Source of the DNA: Alcanivorax profundi
Lineage (GTDB): Bacteria; Pseudomonadota; Gammaproteobacteria; Pseudomonadales; Alcanivoracaceae
Length of the DNA stretch: 64,000 bases
Direction of reading: 5' to 3'
Assembly (NCBI RefSeq): GCF_003597125.1
Contig: NZ_QYYA01000003.1
Coordinates: 374,603 to 438,602, forward strand
Shown here: one piece after another, positions 21,244-29,993 of the stretch
Layout: every line of letters starts with the position of its first letter
How positions within the stretch are numbered: position 1 is the first letter of the stretch
The notes under the pieces: model-generated
Database searches by the model: none
Seen by the model: the letters and a program-made list of their open reading frames with translations, nothing else
Told to the model about the DNA's origin: nothing
Position numbers and translations under genes: made by a program

Positions 21244-22662
21244 TTACGCACCCAGCAGCATCTGGCCACACACTCGCACAACGTTGCCGGTCAGGCCCTG
21301 AGAGGCCGGGCTGGCAAAGAAGGCGATGGTTTCGGCAACATCCACCGGCTGACCGCCCTGGTTCATGGCGTTCATGCGACGGCCCGCTTCACGAATGGTG
21401 AAGGGGATGGCAGCGGTCATCTGGGTTTCAATGAAGCCCGGAGCCACGGCATTGATGGTGATGCCTTTCTCGGCGTACTCATCTTTGTAGGCATCGATCA
21501 TGCCAATCACAGCCGCTTTGGAGGCGCCGTAGTTGGTCTGACCCAGGTTGCCCGCAATACCGGCGATGGAGCTGATGGAAATGATGCTGCCGCCTTCGCT
21601 GATGCCGCCATCGGCCAACAGCTTTTCATTGATGCGCAGCTGGCTGGCGATGTTGATGTCCAGCACCATGTCCCAGAATTTCTCCGGCATGTTGCCCAGC
21701 ATCTTGTCGCGGGTGACGCCGGCGTTGTGAACGATGACATCGAAACCGCCGACCGCTTTGCCCTTGGCTGCGATGGCTTCGGGTGCTTCGGCTGCAGTGA
21801 TGTCCAGCTCCAGAGTGTCACCACCAATCTGCTCGGCAACCTTGTTCAGGTCGTCGGCCATGGGCGGGATGTCCAGCACGGTTACGGTCGCGCCGTCACG
21901 GGCCAGCACTTCGGCGATGGCAGCACCAATACCGCGAGAGCCGCCAGTAACCAGGGCTTTCTTGCCGGCCAGAGGCTTGTTCCAATCGAATTTTTTGGCG
22001 TCGAAACCAGCTTCAGAAACACGTACTACCTGGGCAGAGACGTAAGCGGATTTGGGCGACAGGAAGAAGTGCAGCGGAGAGGCCAGTTGCGCCTCGGCAC
22101 CTTCATTCACATAGACCAGCTGTGCGGTTGCGCCTTTCTTGATTTCCTTGCCCACAGAGCGGGTGAAACCTTCCAGAGCACGTTGGGCCACGCGGGCGGT
22201 GCCGGTCTGGGTTTCCGGGGTGCGGCCAACGACCACAACTCGGGCACACTTTTCCAGCTTGCGGATCACCGGGTGGAAGAACTCCCACAGGGCTTTCAGC
22301 TCGTCCGGGTTTTGAATACCGGTGGCATCAAAGACCAGACCTTTGAACTTGGCATCGTCATCGCGGTTGGCAGTGTAGTTGTCTGCATCAACGCCCAGCT
22401 TGCCGGCTTTCTTTTGCAGCTCGGAAGCATTGCCGTTGTTGGCCAACACGGAAACCTTGGCTTCCGGTGCCCCTTTCAGGGTGCCGAGAATGCTGTCGAC
22501 AGCGGTAGAACCGTTGGCGGCACCTACCAGTACACGGCCCTTGATGAAGGAGGCCTGGCCCGGCTGCCAACGATCGAGAATGACCGGAATGGGGAGGTTG
22601 ATTGCGCCAAACAGCGCCTTGCCCATGGGGGAATTGGCAATCGCCTGATAGGTATCGCTCAT
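21244..22662 (-). CDS. High-molecular-weight 3-oxoacyl-ACP/CoA reductase (FabG4-like SDR)
   Basis: Short-chain dehydrogenase with an extra N-terminal domain, as in mycobacterial FabG4, which reduces 3-oxoacyl-CoA or -ACP. 472 residues. The N-terminal half (to about 210) is a flavodoxin-like fold with no catalytic motif. The C-terminal half has TGGSRGIG for NAD(P) and the catalytic Ser, Tyr, Lys set in ISSIAGIAGNLGQTNYGASK. ATG 22662 has AGGA upstream and is preferred over 22680. It is back to back with a thiolase gene, so the pair covers adjacent steps of 3-ketoacyl metabolism and may share the PsrA-like operator between them. Confidence 0.88.
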   Translation of the reverse strand: MSDTYQAIANSPMGKALFGAINLPIPVILDRWQPGQASFIKGRVLVGAANGSTAVDSILGTLKGAPEAKVSVLANNGNASELQKKAGKLGVDADNYTANRDDDAKFKGLVFDATGIQNPDELKALWEFFHPVIRKLEKCARVVVVGRTPETQTGTARVAQRALEGFTRSVGKEIKKGATAQLVYVNEGAEAQLASPLHFFLSPKSAYVSAQVVRVSEAGFDAKKFDWNKPLAGKKALVTGGSRGIGAAIAEVLARDGATVTVLDIPPMADDLNKVAEQIGGDTLELDITAAEAPEAIAAKGKAVGGFDVIVHNAGVTRDKMLGNMPEKFWDMVLDINIASQLRINEKLLADGGISEGGSIISISSIAGIAGNLGQTNYGASKAAVIGMIDAYKDEYAEKGITINAVAPGFIETQMTAAIPFTIREAGRRMNAMNQGGQPVDVAETIAFFASPASQGLTGNVVRVCGQMLLGA

Positions 22663-22854
22663 GATCCTGTCCTTTGCCATCAGAGATGAATGTGTCCGGT
22701 TAACCTTATGCCAACCAGAACGGGTTTAAAGAGGTGCCGAAAGAAGACAGCGCAAAATCAGACTTCTTTCGTAGGGCAGTCAAACCGGCCCTGTCGCACA
22801 CTGGCGCGTATTGAATCACTGCAATGTTGCGGGTGTATTGACCGGCACCCATGT

Positions 22855-22870
22855 TCAAACAGTCGTTTGA
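22855..22870. promoter_or_regulatory. PsrA-consensus operator
   Basis: TCAAAC-AGTC-GTTTGA is a perfect 6-bp inverted repeat. It fits the published Pseudomonas PsrA box (G/C)AAAC-N2-4-GTTT(G/C) exactly. It lies in the 325-base divergent region between the FabG4-type gene and the thiolase gene, the only feature I can support there. PsrA is a TetR-type repressor released by long-chain acyl-CoA. No psrA gene is in the window. Confidence 0.6.
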
Positions 22871-22987
22871 GCCAATGAGGCATTGACCGGTGCGGGTAGA
22901 CTGCGCCCTGAGTAGTGAATACCGTGGTCGCGCTGACCACAGACGTCATCCTGAGATGACTGCCTGATTCTGTTAGAGGACATTGTT

Positions 22988-24274
22988 ATGCTGGCAGGTA
23001 AAGCCGTACGCAAGGTTGCCATTATTGGCGGTAACCGTATCCCGTTTGCCCGTTCCAACTCTGCTTACATCGACACCAGCAACCAGGAAATGCTGACTGC
23101 TGCTATCGATGGCCTGGTAGACCGTTTCAAGCTGCACGGCCAGAAGATTGACGAAGTGGCGGCCGGCGCTGTGATGAAGCACGCCCGTGACTTTAATCTG
23201 GTGCGCGAATCCGTACTGGGTTCCAAGCTGGCCCCGGAAACCCCGGCTTATGACCTTCAGCAAGCCTGTGGTACTGGTCTGGAAGCGGCCATCCTGGTTG
23301 CCAACAAGATCGCACTGGGTCAGATCGATTGCGCCATCGCTGGCGGTGTGGACACTACTTCCGATGCGCCGCTGGGTGTGAACGAAGATGCCCGCAAGGT
23401 ATTCATGGCCCTGAACCGTGCCAAGACCAATGGTGAGCGCGCCAAGCTGGGTCTGAAACTGCTGAACCCGAAATCCCTGATGCCCGACATCCCCAAAAAT
23501 GGTGAGCCGCGCACTGGCCTGTCCATGGGCGAGCACCAGGCGATTACTGCGAAAGAGTGGGCTATCCCCCGTGAAGCGCAGGACGAGCTGGCATGGAAAT
23601 CCCATCAGAATCTGGCCAAGTCCTATGAAGATGGCTGGCAGGATGACCTGATTTCCCCGTTCAAGGGTCTGGAACGCGACAACAACATGCGGGGTGACTC
23701 CACCCTGGAAAAACTGGCCACCCTGAAGCCGTGCTTTGGTGGCCCGGATGGCACCATGACCCCGGCCAACTCCACCCCGCTGACCGACGGTGCCTCTGTG
23801 GTGCTGCTGGCCACCGAAGAGTGGGCAAAGGAGCGTGGTTTGCCCGTGCTGGCTTACCTGACCCTGGGTGAAGCCGCTGCTGTTGACTTCATCGGCAAGA
23901 AAGAAGGCCTGCTGATGGCACCGGCGTATGGCGTGCCGAGCATGCTCGACAAGGCGGGTATCACCCTTCAGGATTTCGATTTCTACGAAATCCATGAAGC
24001 GTTTGCCTCCCAGGTGTTGTCTACCCTGAAAATGTGGGAAGACGAGAAGTTCTGTAAGGAAACGCTGGGCCGCAAAGAGGTTCTGGGTAGCATCGACCGC
24101 AGCAAGCTGAACGTGAAAGGCTCCTCTTTGGCGGCCGGTCACCCGTTTGCGGCGACTGGCGGCCGTATCATTGCCAACGCTGCCAAGCTGCTGAACGAGA
24201 AAGGCTCTGGTCGTGCACTGATCTCCGTGTGTGCTGCGGGTGGTCAGGGTGTGGTCGCGATCCTCGAGAAGTAA
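22988..24274 (+). CDS. Acetyl-CoA C-acyltransferase (thiolase), FadI-like
   Basis: Thiolase of 428 residues, longer than FadA and close to FadI (436). Nucleophile Cys94 in QQACGTGLEAA, EIHEAFASQ and GHPFAATGG for the active-site Asn/His residues, and Cys415 in CAAGGQG. No fadJ partner is adjacent, so it may work with the divergent FabG4-type reductase rather than in a FadIJ complex. The ATG is preceded by AGAGGACA. Ends at a strong terminator (24323-24350). Confidence 0.92.
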   Translation: MLAGKAVRKVAIIGGNRIPFARSNSAYIDTSNQEMLTAAIDGLVDRFKLHGQKIDEVAAGAVMKHARDFNLVRESVLGSKLAPETPAYDLQQACGTGLEAAILVANKIALGQIDCAIAGGVDTTSDAPLGVNEDARKVFMALNRAKTNGERAKLGLKLLNPKSLMPDIPKNGEPRTGLSMGEHQAITAKEWAIPREAQDELAWKSHQNLAKSYEDGWQDDLISPFKGLERDNNMRGDSTLEKLATLKPCFGGPDGTMTPANSTPLTDGASVVLLATEEWAKERGLPVLAYLTLGEAAAVDFIGKKEGLLMAPAYGVPSMLDKAGITLQDFDFYEIHEAFASQVLSTLKMWEDEKFCKETLGRKEVLGSIDRSKLNVKGSSLAAGHPFAATGGRIIANAAKLLNEKGSGRALISVCAAGGQGVVAILEK

Positions 24275-24322
24275 TCGCTTCGGCGTATCTGCCGAGCGCT
24301 GGGTGACGTAATGTCGCCAAGG

Positions 24323-24350
24323 AAAACGGGCCCCTCGGGGCCCGTTTTTT
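24323..24350 (+). terminator. Terminator after thiolase
   Basis: AAAACGGGCCCC - TC - GGGGCCCGTTTT followed by more T. Perfect 12-bp stem plus T-run, 48 bases past the stop codon. Confidence 0.92.
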
Positions 24351-24382
24351 TATGCCCGCAAAGCGCTCTTTCTCCTGCTATG

Positions 24383-24438
24383 CCTTAAGCTGGCAGTCAG
24401 CTTGCGTTAAGGCTGAGTTCAGCTTGGGCTTCTACAGT
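24383..24438 (+). promoter_or_regulatory. Promoter region with response-regulator-type direct repeat
   Basis: GTTAAG-GCTGA-GTTCAG (24406-24422) is a direct repeat with an 11-base period, the usual layout for OmpR/PhoP-family dimers. CCTTAA (24383-24388) and TTAAGG (24407-24412) also form an inverted pair. A -10-like TACAGT is at 24433-24438, so a bound regulator would overlap the -35 region. The operon's own response regulator is the obvious candidate. Confidence 0.45.
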
Positions 24439-24485
24439 CTCTCCTGTGTTCAACAGACATGTGTTCAACCCAAAGGAGATACGCC

Positions 24486-24794
24486 ATGAACACCACCGCC
24501 AAACTAATGATCGCCACCCTGATGGGCGTGGCCGCCAGCAGCGCCGCTTTGGCTGATGACGTGCCCTACAATCAGGTACAGTCTTTGATCAAAGACGGCA
24601 CCATCCAGTCGCTGGACAAACTGGACAAGGTGGCAACCGACAAGCACCCCGAGGCGACAATCACCGACACGGACCTTGAGCATGAATACGGCCGTTACAT
24701 CTATCAGGTGGAGCTGCGTGACGCGCAAGGTCAGGAATGGGATCTGGATATCGATGCAACCAGTGGTGAGCTGCTCAGTGAAGAGCGCGATTAA
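24486..24794 (+). CDS. Exported PepSY-domain protein
   Basis: 102 residues. Signal peptide MNTTAKLMIATLMG...AALA with cleavage before DDVPYNQV, then one PepSY domain (IQSLDKLDKVA, EYGRYIYQVELRDAQGQEWDLDIDATSGELLSEE). PepSY proteins are periplasmic and are often encoded beside two-component systems, where a sensing or inhibitory role is suspected. ATG 24486 follows AAGGAG. First gene of a four-gene operon with a second PepSY gene, a response regulator and a kinase. Confidence 0.9.
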   Translation: MNTTAKLMIATLMGVAASSAALADDVPYNQVQSLIKDGTIQSLDKLDKVATDKHPEATITDTDLEHEYGRYIYQVELRDAQGQEWDLDIDATSGELLSEERD

Positions 24795-24807
24795 GACAGC
24801 GTTATCT

Positions 24808-25116
24808 ATGCATGTTGACAGCAGGGTGGCACTGGTCACCCTGCTGTTATTGTGTCCGTTAAGTCTGGTCGCAGATGATGTCAGCCATGATGAGGCTCTG
24901 AGGCTTCGGGAGCAGGGCGACATCATGTCGCTGAATACCCTGCTCAAAACGCTGGATACCCGTTACCCGGATTTCCGTTTGCTGGAAGTGGAACTGGAGC
25001 GCGACGATGGCCGTCTGATCTACGAGATTGAATTGCTGACGCGTGAGCGTGTGGTACGTGAACTGGAAGTGGACGCTCGTGATGGCCGTATCCTCGATGA
25101 TGAGATAGATGACTGA
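24808..25116 (+). CDS. Second exported PepSY-domain protein
   Basis: 102 residues from ATG 24808: signal peptide ([18 protein letters not shown], cleavage before DDVSHDEA) and a PepSY domain similar to its neighbour ([33 protein letters not shown]). Likely a tandem duplicate that has diverged. A GTG at 24778, overlapping the previous gene, would give a more basic signal-peptide start, and neither start has a strong ribosome site. The stop overlaps the next start by one base (TGATG), so translation is coupled to the response regulator. Confidence 0.82.
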   Translation: MHVDSRVALVTLLLLCPLSLVADDVSHDEALRLREQGDIMSLNTLLKTLDTRYPDFRLLEVELERDDGRLIYEIELLTRERVVRELEVDARDGRILDDEIDD

Positions 25117-25784
25117 TGCGCATCCTGTTGGTGGAAGACAGTATTGCGCTGGCCGATCAACTGGTCCCGCTGTTAAAAGAGCATGGTTATGCCGTTGACT
25201 GGCTTGCGGACGGCCGTGATGCGCTGGTGCGGGTCCATGATGATCCTTTTGATCTGGTGGTGCTGGACCTCGGCCTCCCGGGCATGGATGGCCTGCAGGT
25301 CCTGAAACAGTGGCGACAGGAAGGGCTGTCGATTCCGGTCTTGATTCTCACTGCACGGGACAGTTGGTCTGAGCGTATCGAGGGGTTACGCCAGGGGGCG
25401 GATGATTACCTGACCAAGCCCTTCCACCCGGATGAATTATTACTGCGTATTCAGGCTCTGTTGCGGCGCAGTCATGGTAATGCCAATGACGAGCGGCTGA
25501 GCGCGGGAATGCTGAAGCTGGATGAAAGCCGCCAGACGGTGTGGCACGCAGAAGAGGAAATCGCCCTTACCGGTGCCGAGTTCCGGATGCTCCGTTATTT
25601 CATGCACAACCCGGGCAGGCTGCTCTCTAAAGGGCAGTTGGCCTCTCACCTTTACGACAACGAAAGCGACCGGGATTCCAATGTGCTTGAAGTGCATGTA
25701 AATCGCCTGCGCCGCAAACTCGGCAAGGCGGTGATCGAAACCCGCCGTGGCCAGGGCTATGTCTACACAGGCCAGTTATCGTGA
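25116..25784 (+). CDS. OmpR/PhoP-family response regulator
   Basis: 222 residues. Receiver domain with the acidic cluster VEDS, phospho-acceptor Asp51 in [12 protein letters not shown], Thr in LILTARDS and Lys in LTKPFHPDE. The C-terminal winged helix ([54 protein letters not shown]) is typical of the QseB/PmrA/PhoP group. Likely activates its own operon through the direct repeat at 24406-24422. Overlaps the kinase start by four bases (GTGA). Confidence 0.94.
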   Translation: MRILLVEDSIALADQLVPLLKEHGYAVDWLADGRDALVRVHDDPFDLVVLDLGLPGMDGLQVLKQWRQEGLSIPVLILTARDSWSERIEGLRQGADDYLTKPFHPDELLLRIQALLRRSHGNANDERLSAGMLKLDESRQTVWHAEEEIALTGAEFRMLRYFMHNPGRLLSKGQLASHLYDNESDRDSNVLEVHVNRLRRKLGKAVIETRRGQGYVYTGQLS

Positions 25785-27103
25785 CCTCTTCCATGGGGCG
25801 GCGACTGGCAATCAGTTTGTTTGTCAGCTTGCTGGTGGCCGGATTGCTGATCAGCCAGGCAGCCCTGTGGTGGCTGGAGCAGGAACAGCGTGGGCAGCTT
25901 GTGGAGCAACTGCGCACCGATGCCGCGGGCGTGCTTGCAGCATTGGAACCGGGATTGGATGGCGCGCTGACTCTGCGAAATGAGCGATTGCATCCCGCTT
26001 ATCGACGGCCTTATTCGGGCCGTTACTTTATTGTCGAAACCTCGCAAGCCCGTTGGCGATCCCGTTCCCTGTGGGATGCACCGCTGGCGCCCCCGGTGGC
26101 ACCGGGTGTCGCCAGTGGCTTGCTGGAAGGGCCGGCAGAACAATTGTTGCTTGGCTATCAGGAGCAGTATCAAGTGCGCGGGCAATCGGTCACCGTGTCG
26201 GTTGCCCAGGATTACTCGCCTGTGCGTCAGGCCTATCAGCGCGCCCGTGCAGCCATGTTGGTGTCGTGGCCGTTGATTCTGGCCTTGCTGGCGCTGGTGC
26301 AGCAATGGCTGCTGCGTCGAGGGTTGTCCCCACTGCGTCGGGCCCGCGCCGAAATCGAACAGCTACGCCAGGGTAAGCGCTCGGTACTGACGGGCAATGT
26401 GGTCCGGGAACTGCAGCCGCTGGTGGAAGAAATCAATCGCCTGCAACAACACACCGAACAGCAGCTGCAACGTTCCCGCCATGCCATGGGGGATTTGGGC
26501 CATGCCTTGAAAACGCCACTGGCAGTACTCAAGAACCGCTGCAACCCGGATTTGCGACTTAACGACCCGGACTTGCATCAGTTGATGCACGATCAGGTAT
26601 CGCAAATGGAAGGACAGGTGCGGCGCGCGCTCAGCCGGGCGCGGGTTGCGGCCGGGGCCACGGCGGCCAATCGGTTCAGCCCGGAAGAGGACCTGCCGCT
26701 GGTGATAATGACGCTTGAACGTGCCCATGACCGGCAACTGGCCTTCGAAATCCGCGGGCTCAACGGGGCGACCTTGCCGTTTGAACGTGAAGACATGCTG
26801 GAGCTGTTCGGTAACTTGCTGGATAACGCCTTTAAGTGGGCCGATTCGCGCATTGCAGTGCGCTTCGAGCTCGACGAGGTGATGTGTGTTGCCGTTGTTG
26901 AGGATGATGGACCGGGTATCCCCCCGGCACGCAGGGACACCGTGTTACATCGGGGCGAACGTCTGGATGAGCGGCAACAGGGGTATGGCTTGGGGTTGGC
27001 TATTGCTCATGATCTGGCCGTGGCCTATCAAGGCACTCTGGCTCTGCAAGACAGTGATCCGGGTGGGCTGGCGGTCAAGGTCTGTTTGCCGTTACCGCGC
27101 TAG
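25781..27103 (+). CDS. Sensor histidine kinase
   Basis: 440 residues from GTG 25781, which overlaps the response-regulator stop; ATG 25793 is possible. Membrane segments at about 8-30 and 160-180 enclose a periplasmic sensor region of about 130 residues. HisKA has His241 in [16 protein letters not shown], the form seen in PhoQ-like kinases. The ATPase domain shows [20 protein letters not shown] and [13 protein letters not shown]. Its regulator lies immediately upstream; the two PepSY proteins are plausible periplasmic modulators. The signal is unknown. Confidence 0.93.
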   Translation: MTSSMGRRLAISLFVSLLVAGLLISQAALWWLEQEQRGQLVEQLRTDAAGVLAALEPGLDGALTLRNERLHPAYRRPYSGRYFIVETSQARWRSRSLWDAPLAPPVAPGVASGLLEGPAEQLLLGYQEQYQVRGQSVTVSVAQDYSPVRQAYQRARAAMLVSWPLILALLALVQQWLLRRGLSPLRRARAEIEQLRQGKRSVLTGNVVRELQPLVEEINRLQQHTEQQLQRSRHAMGDLGHALKTPLAVLKNRCNPDLRLNDPDLHQLMHDQVSQMEGQVRRALSRARVAAGATAANRFSPEEDLPLVIMTLERAHDRQLAFEIRGLNGATLPFEREDMLELFGNLLDNAFKWADSRIAVRFELDEVMCVAVVEDDGPGIPPARRDTVLHRGERLDERQQGYGLGLAIAHDLAVAYQGTLALQDSDPGGLAVKVCLPLPR

Positions 27104-27174
27104 CCATCAGGGGTGGAACTTCCATGTGTTGTGAGGCTCAGACCCTTTAATCACCATGCCATTGGGAAATTATC

Positions 27175-28185
27175 ATGCGATACGGCAAGCAAGCTGTTGT
27201 TCTGTGGGTTGGGTTGATGATGGTCGGGTGGGTTCAGGCCGCCGCCCCGTCTCTGGACGCCCGTTTACGCCAATATGACTACCCGTACCCCGTGCACACT
27301 CTGGCGTTAAGCGAACAGCAGCAGTCGTTGCAGATGGCCTACATGGATATCAAACCGGCCAAGGCCAACGGCCAGGCGGTATTGCTACTGCACGGCAAGA
27401 ACTTCTCTGGCGCCTATTGGGACGACACCATCGCGGCCCTGTCGGCACAAGGCTACCGGGTGGTCGTGCCCGACCAGATCGGGTTCGGTAAATCCTCCAA
27501 ACCCCAGGCGTTCCAGTATTCCTTCCATACCCTGGCCGACCAGACCCGTCGCTTGCTGGACGCCTTGAAGGTAGAAACGGTCAGTGTCGTTGGGCACTCC
27601 ATGGGAGGCATGCTGGCCACCCGCTTTGCGCTGATGTTCCCGGAGCGTACCGCTTCACTGACGCTGGTCAATCCCATTGGTCTGGAAGACTGGCAGCAAA
27701 AGCAGGTGCCCTGGCAGTCGGTGGATGCCTGGTACAAGGGAGAGCTGGGCAAGACCCCTGAAAAAGTGAAGGCGTACATGACGGCGAGCTATTTTGATGG
27801 CCAATGGAAAGCCGCCTATGACCCGTTGCTCGAATTGCAGCAGGGCTGGATTCGGGGCCCGGATTACCCGCTGATTGCGTGGAACTCGGCACTGGCCTAC
27901 GACATGATCTACAGCCAGCCGGTGGTGCATGAGTTCGACCGACTTGCCGTTCCGACCTTGTTGATCATCGGCACCCGCGACCGCACGGCACTGGGCCGCA
28001 ACCGTGCCCCACAAGCCTTGCAAGGGGCGTTGGGCCAGTACGGGGAGTTAGGCGACCAGGCGGCACAACAGATACCCGATGCGACCCTCGTTGAGCTGGA
28101 AGGGATTGGTCATGTGCCGCAATTCGAAGCGTTTGAGGATTACATCAAGGCGCTGAGCCGGTTCCTCGGCCATTTGAATCAATAG
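27175..28185 (+). CDS. Exported alpha/beta hydrolase
   Basis: 336 residues. N-terminal signal peptide ([20 protein letters not shown]), then an alpha/beta hydrolase fold: oxyanion-hole motif LLHGKNFSG, nucleophile Ser142 in [10 protein letters not shown], probable acid Asp269 (IIGTRDRTA) and His313 ([10 protein letters not shown]). It is probably periplasmic. Substrate unknown; esters or haloalkane-like compounds are possible from the fold alone. It follows the kinase gene by 71 bases and could be co-transcribed. Confidence 0.88.
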   Translation: MRYGKQAVVLWVGLMMVGWVQAAAPSLDARLRQYDYPYPVHTLALSEQQQSLQMAYMDIKPAKANGQAVLLLHGKNFSGAYWDDTIAALSAQGYRVVVPDQIGFGKSSKPQAFQYSFHTLADQTRRLLDALKVETVSVVGHSMGGMLATRFALMFPERTASLTLVNPIGLEDWQQKQVPWQSVDAWYKGELGKTPEKVKAYMTASYFDGQWKAAYDPLLELQQGWIRGPDYPLIAWNSALAYDMIYSQPVVHEFDRLAVPTLLIIGTRDRTALGRNRAPQALQGALGQYGELGDQAAQQIPDATLVELEGIGHVPQFEAFEDYIKALSRFLGHLNQ

Positions 28186-28223
28186 GGGGCGGCAACCCGT
28201 CTCGCCCGGAGGGTGCTTTCGGG

Positions 28224-28237
28224 TACAATGCGCGCCA
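28224..28237 (+). promoter_or_regulatory. Possible -10 box giving a leaderless cysM mRNA
   Basis: TACAAT (28224-28229) matches the -10 consensus at 5 of 6 bases. A start 7-8 bases downstream would fall on or next to the A of the cysM ATG at 28237. No -35 is convincing and no ribosome site lies within 12 bases of the ATG. Confidence 0.3.
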
Positions 28238-29142
28238 TGAACCATAAAACCATCGAACAGACCGTGGGCAATACGCCCCTGGTTCGCCTGCAGCGCATGC
28301 CGGGCGAGACCTCCAATACCCTGTTGGTGAAGCTGGAAGGGAACAACCCGGCGGGCTCCGTAAAGGACCGCCCGGCCCTGAACATGATCCTCAAGGCGGA
28401 AGAGCGCGGTGAGATCAAACCCGGGGATACCCTGATCGAAGCCACCAGCGGCAATACCGGCATTGCCCTGGCCATGGCGGCGGCCATGCGGGGCTACCGC
28501 ATGAAACTGATCATGCCCGCCAACCAGAGCCAGGAGCGCCGTGATGCCATGGCAGCCTACGGCGCCGAGCTGATTTCAGTGAGTCAGGAAGAGGGCATGG
28601 AAGGCGCCCGGGATCTGGCTCAGGCCATGCAGGCCCGCGGCGAAGGGCGGGTGCTGGATCAGTTCGCGAACCCGGACAATCCGCTGGCCCACTACGTGAG
28701 CACCGGCCCGGAAATCTGGCGCGATACCGGCGGCAAGATCACCCACTTTGTCAGTTCCATGGGCACCACCGGTACCATCATGGGTTGCAGCATGTATCTG
28801 AAAGAGCAGAACCCGGCGATCCAGATTGTTGGCCTGCAGCCCACCGAGGGCTCGGCCATTCCCGGCATTCGCCGTTGGCCCAAAGCGTACCTGCCGTCCA
28901 TCTATGATGACCGGCGGGTGGATCAGGTCATGGATATGGATCAGGCGCTGGCGGAGCAGACCATGCGCCGTCTGGCCCGGGAAGAGGGCATCAGCTGTGG
29001 GGTGTCGTCTGGCGGTGCGGTGGCCGGTGCCCTGCGCCTGAGTGAAAAACTGGAAAACGCGGTGATTGTGGCGATCATTTGTGATCGCGGCGACCGCTAC
29101 CTTTCCACTGGGGTCTTTCAGGACAAGGGAGTGCAGGGATGA
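28237..29142 (+). CDS. cysM: Cysteine synthase B
   Basis: PLP enzyme making cysteine from O-acetylserine and sulfide or thiosulfate. 301 residues. TVGNTPLVRLQRM opens the fold, PLP-binding Lys43 is in GNNPAGSVKDRPAL, and TSGNTGIALA with GTTGT binds the cofactor phosphate. Start 28237 matches E. coli CysM. An in-frame ATG at 28228 would add three residues. It is the first gene of the conserved string cysM, exonuclease, rlmD, relA, mazG and overlaps the next gene by four bases. Confidence 0.96.
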   Translation: MNHKTIEQTVGNTPLVRLQRMPGETSNTLLVKLEGNNPAGSVKDRPALNMILKAEERGEIKPGDTLIEATSGNTGIALAMAAAMRGYRMKLIMPANQSQERRDAMAAYGAELISVSQEEGMEGARDLAQAMQARGEGRVLDQFANPDNPLAHYVSTGPEIWRDTGGKITHFVSSMGTTGTIMGCSMYLKEQNPAIQIVGLQPTEGSAIPGIRRWPKAYLPSIYDDRRVDQVMDMDQALAEQTMRRLAREEGISCGVSSGGAVAGALRLSEKLENAVIVAIICDRGDRYLSTGVFQDKGVQG

Positions 29143-29915
29143 ACGTACTGGTTTTTGATATTGAAACCATTCCGGATCTGGACGGTGGTCGCAAGATCTA
29201 CGATCTGGATGGCCTCAACGACAAGGACACTGCCAGCGCCTTGTTGAACCTGCGCCGTCAGGAAAACGGCACCGAATTCCTGCGTCTGCATCTGCACCGC
29301 ATTGTGGCCATTTCGGTTGTGCTGCGTTCGACCCAAGGGGTCAAGGTCTGGTCATTGGGCGACGAGGACAGCACCGAGAAAGAGCTGATCGAGCGCTTCT
29401 ACGATGGCATCGAACGCTTTACGCCGAACCTGGTGAGCTGGAATGGTGGCGGATTCGACCTGCCGGTGCTGCATTACCGTGCCCTCAAGCATGGCGTCCA
29501 AGCCCGCCGTTACTGGGATACCGGTAACGAGGATTCCAGCTTCAAGTGGAACAACTATCTGAGCCGTTACCACCAGCGTCATCTGGACCTGATGGATGTG
29601 CTGGCCATGTACAATGGCCGCGCCAATGCCCCGTTGGACCAGATCGCCACTCTGCTGGGTTTTCCCGGCAAGATGGGCATGAGTGGCGCCAAAGTGTTTG
29701 ATGCCTTCCAGGATGGTGACATCAAGGGTATTCGCGATTACTGCGAAACCGATGTACTCAACACCTGGCTGGTGTACCTGCGTTTCCAGCTGATGCGTGG
29801 CGATCTGGATCCCACCGGCTATGAGCAGGAGCTGAGCCTGCTGCAGGACTACCTGAAAGAGGAAGGACAGCCGCACTTCCTGTCTTTCCTGGAAGCCTGG
29901 CAAAAAGGCAGTTAA
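29139..29915 (+). CDS. 3'-5' exonuclease, PolB-like DEDDy family
   Basis: 258 residues. Exo I motif FDIETIPD with Asp7 and Glu9, Exo II around LVSWNGGGFDLPVL, and Exo III YCETDVLNTWLVYLRF in the DEDDy (Tyr) form. Only the exonuclease domain of family B DNA polymerase is present; no polymerase domain follows. Role in repair or RNA processing is inferred from the fold. ATGA overlap with cysM. Confidence 0.9.
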   Translation: MNVLVFDIETIPDLDGGRKIYDLDGLNDKDTASALLNLRRQENGTEFLRLHLHRIVAISVVLRSTQGVKVWSLGDEDSTEKELIERFYDGIERFTPNLVSWNGGGFDLPVLHYRALKHGVQARRYWDTGNEDSSFKWNNYLSRYHQRHLDLMDVLAMYNGRANAPLDQIATLLGFPGKMGMSGAKVFDAFQDGDIKGIRDYCETDVLNTWLVYLRFQLMRGDLDPTGYEQELSLLQDYLKEEGQPHFLSFLEAWQKGS

Positions 29916-29993
29916 CCGCAAAACCCATTCGACATTCTGCAGGGCGTCGTCGATGACGTCCTGGAATTCTTGAATACCACTGATTGAGAAACC

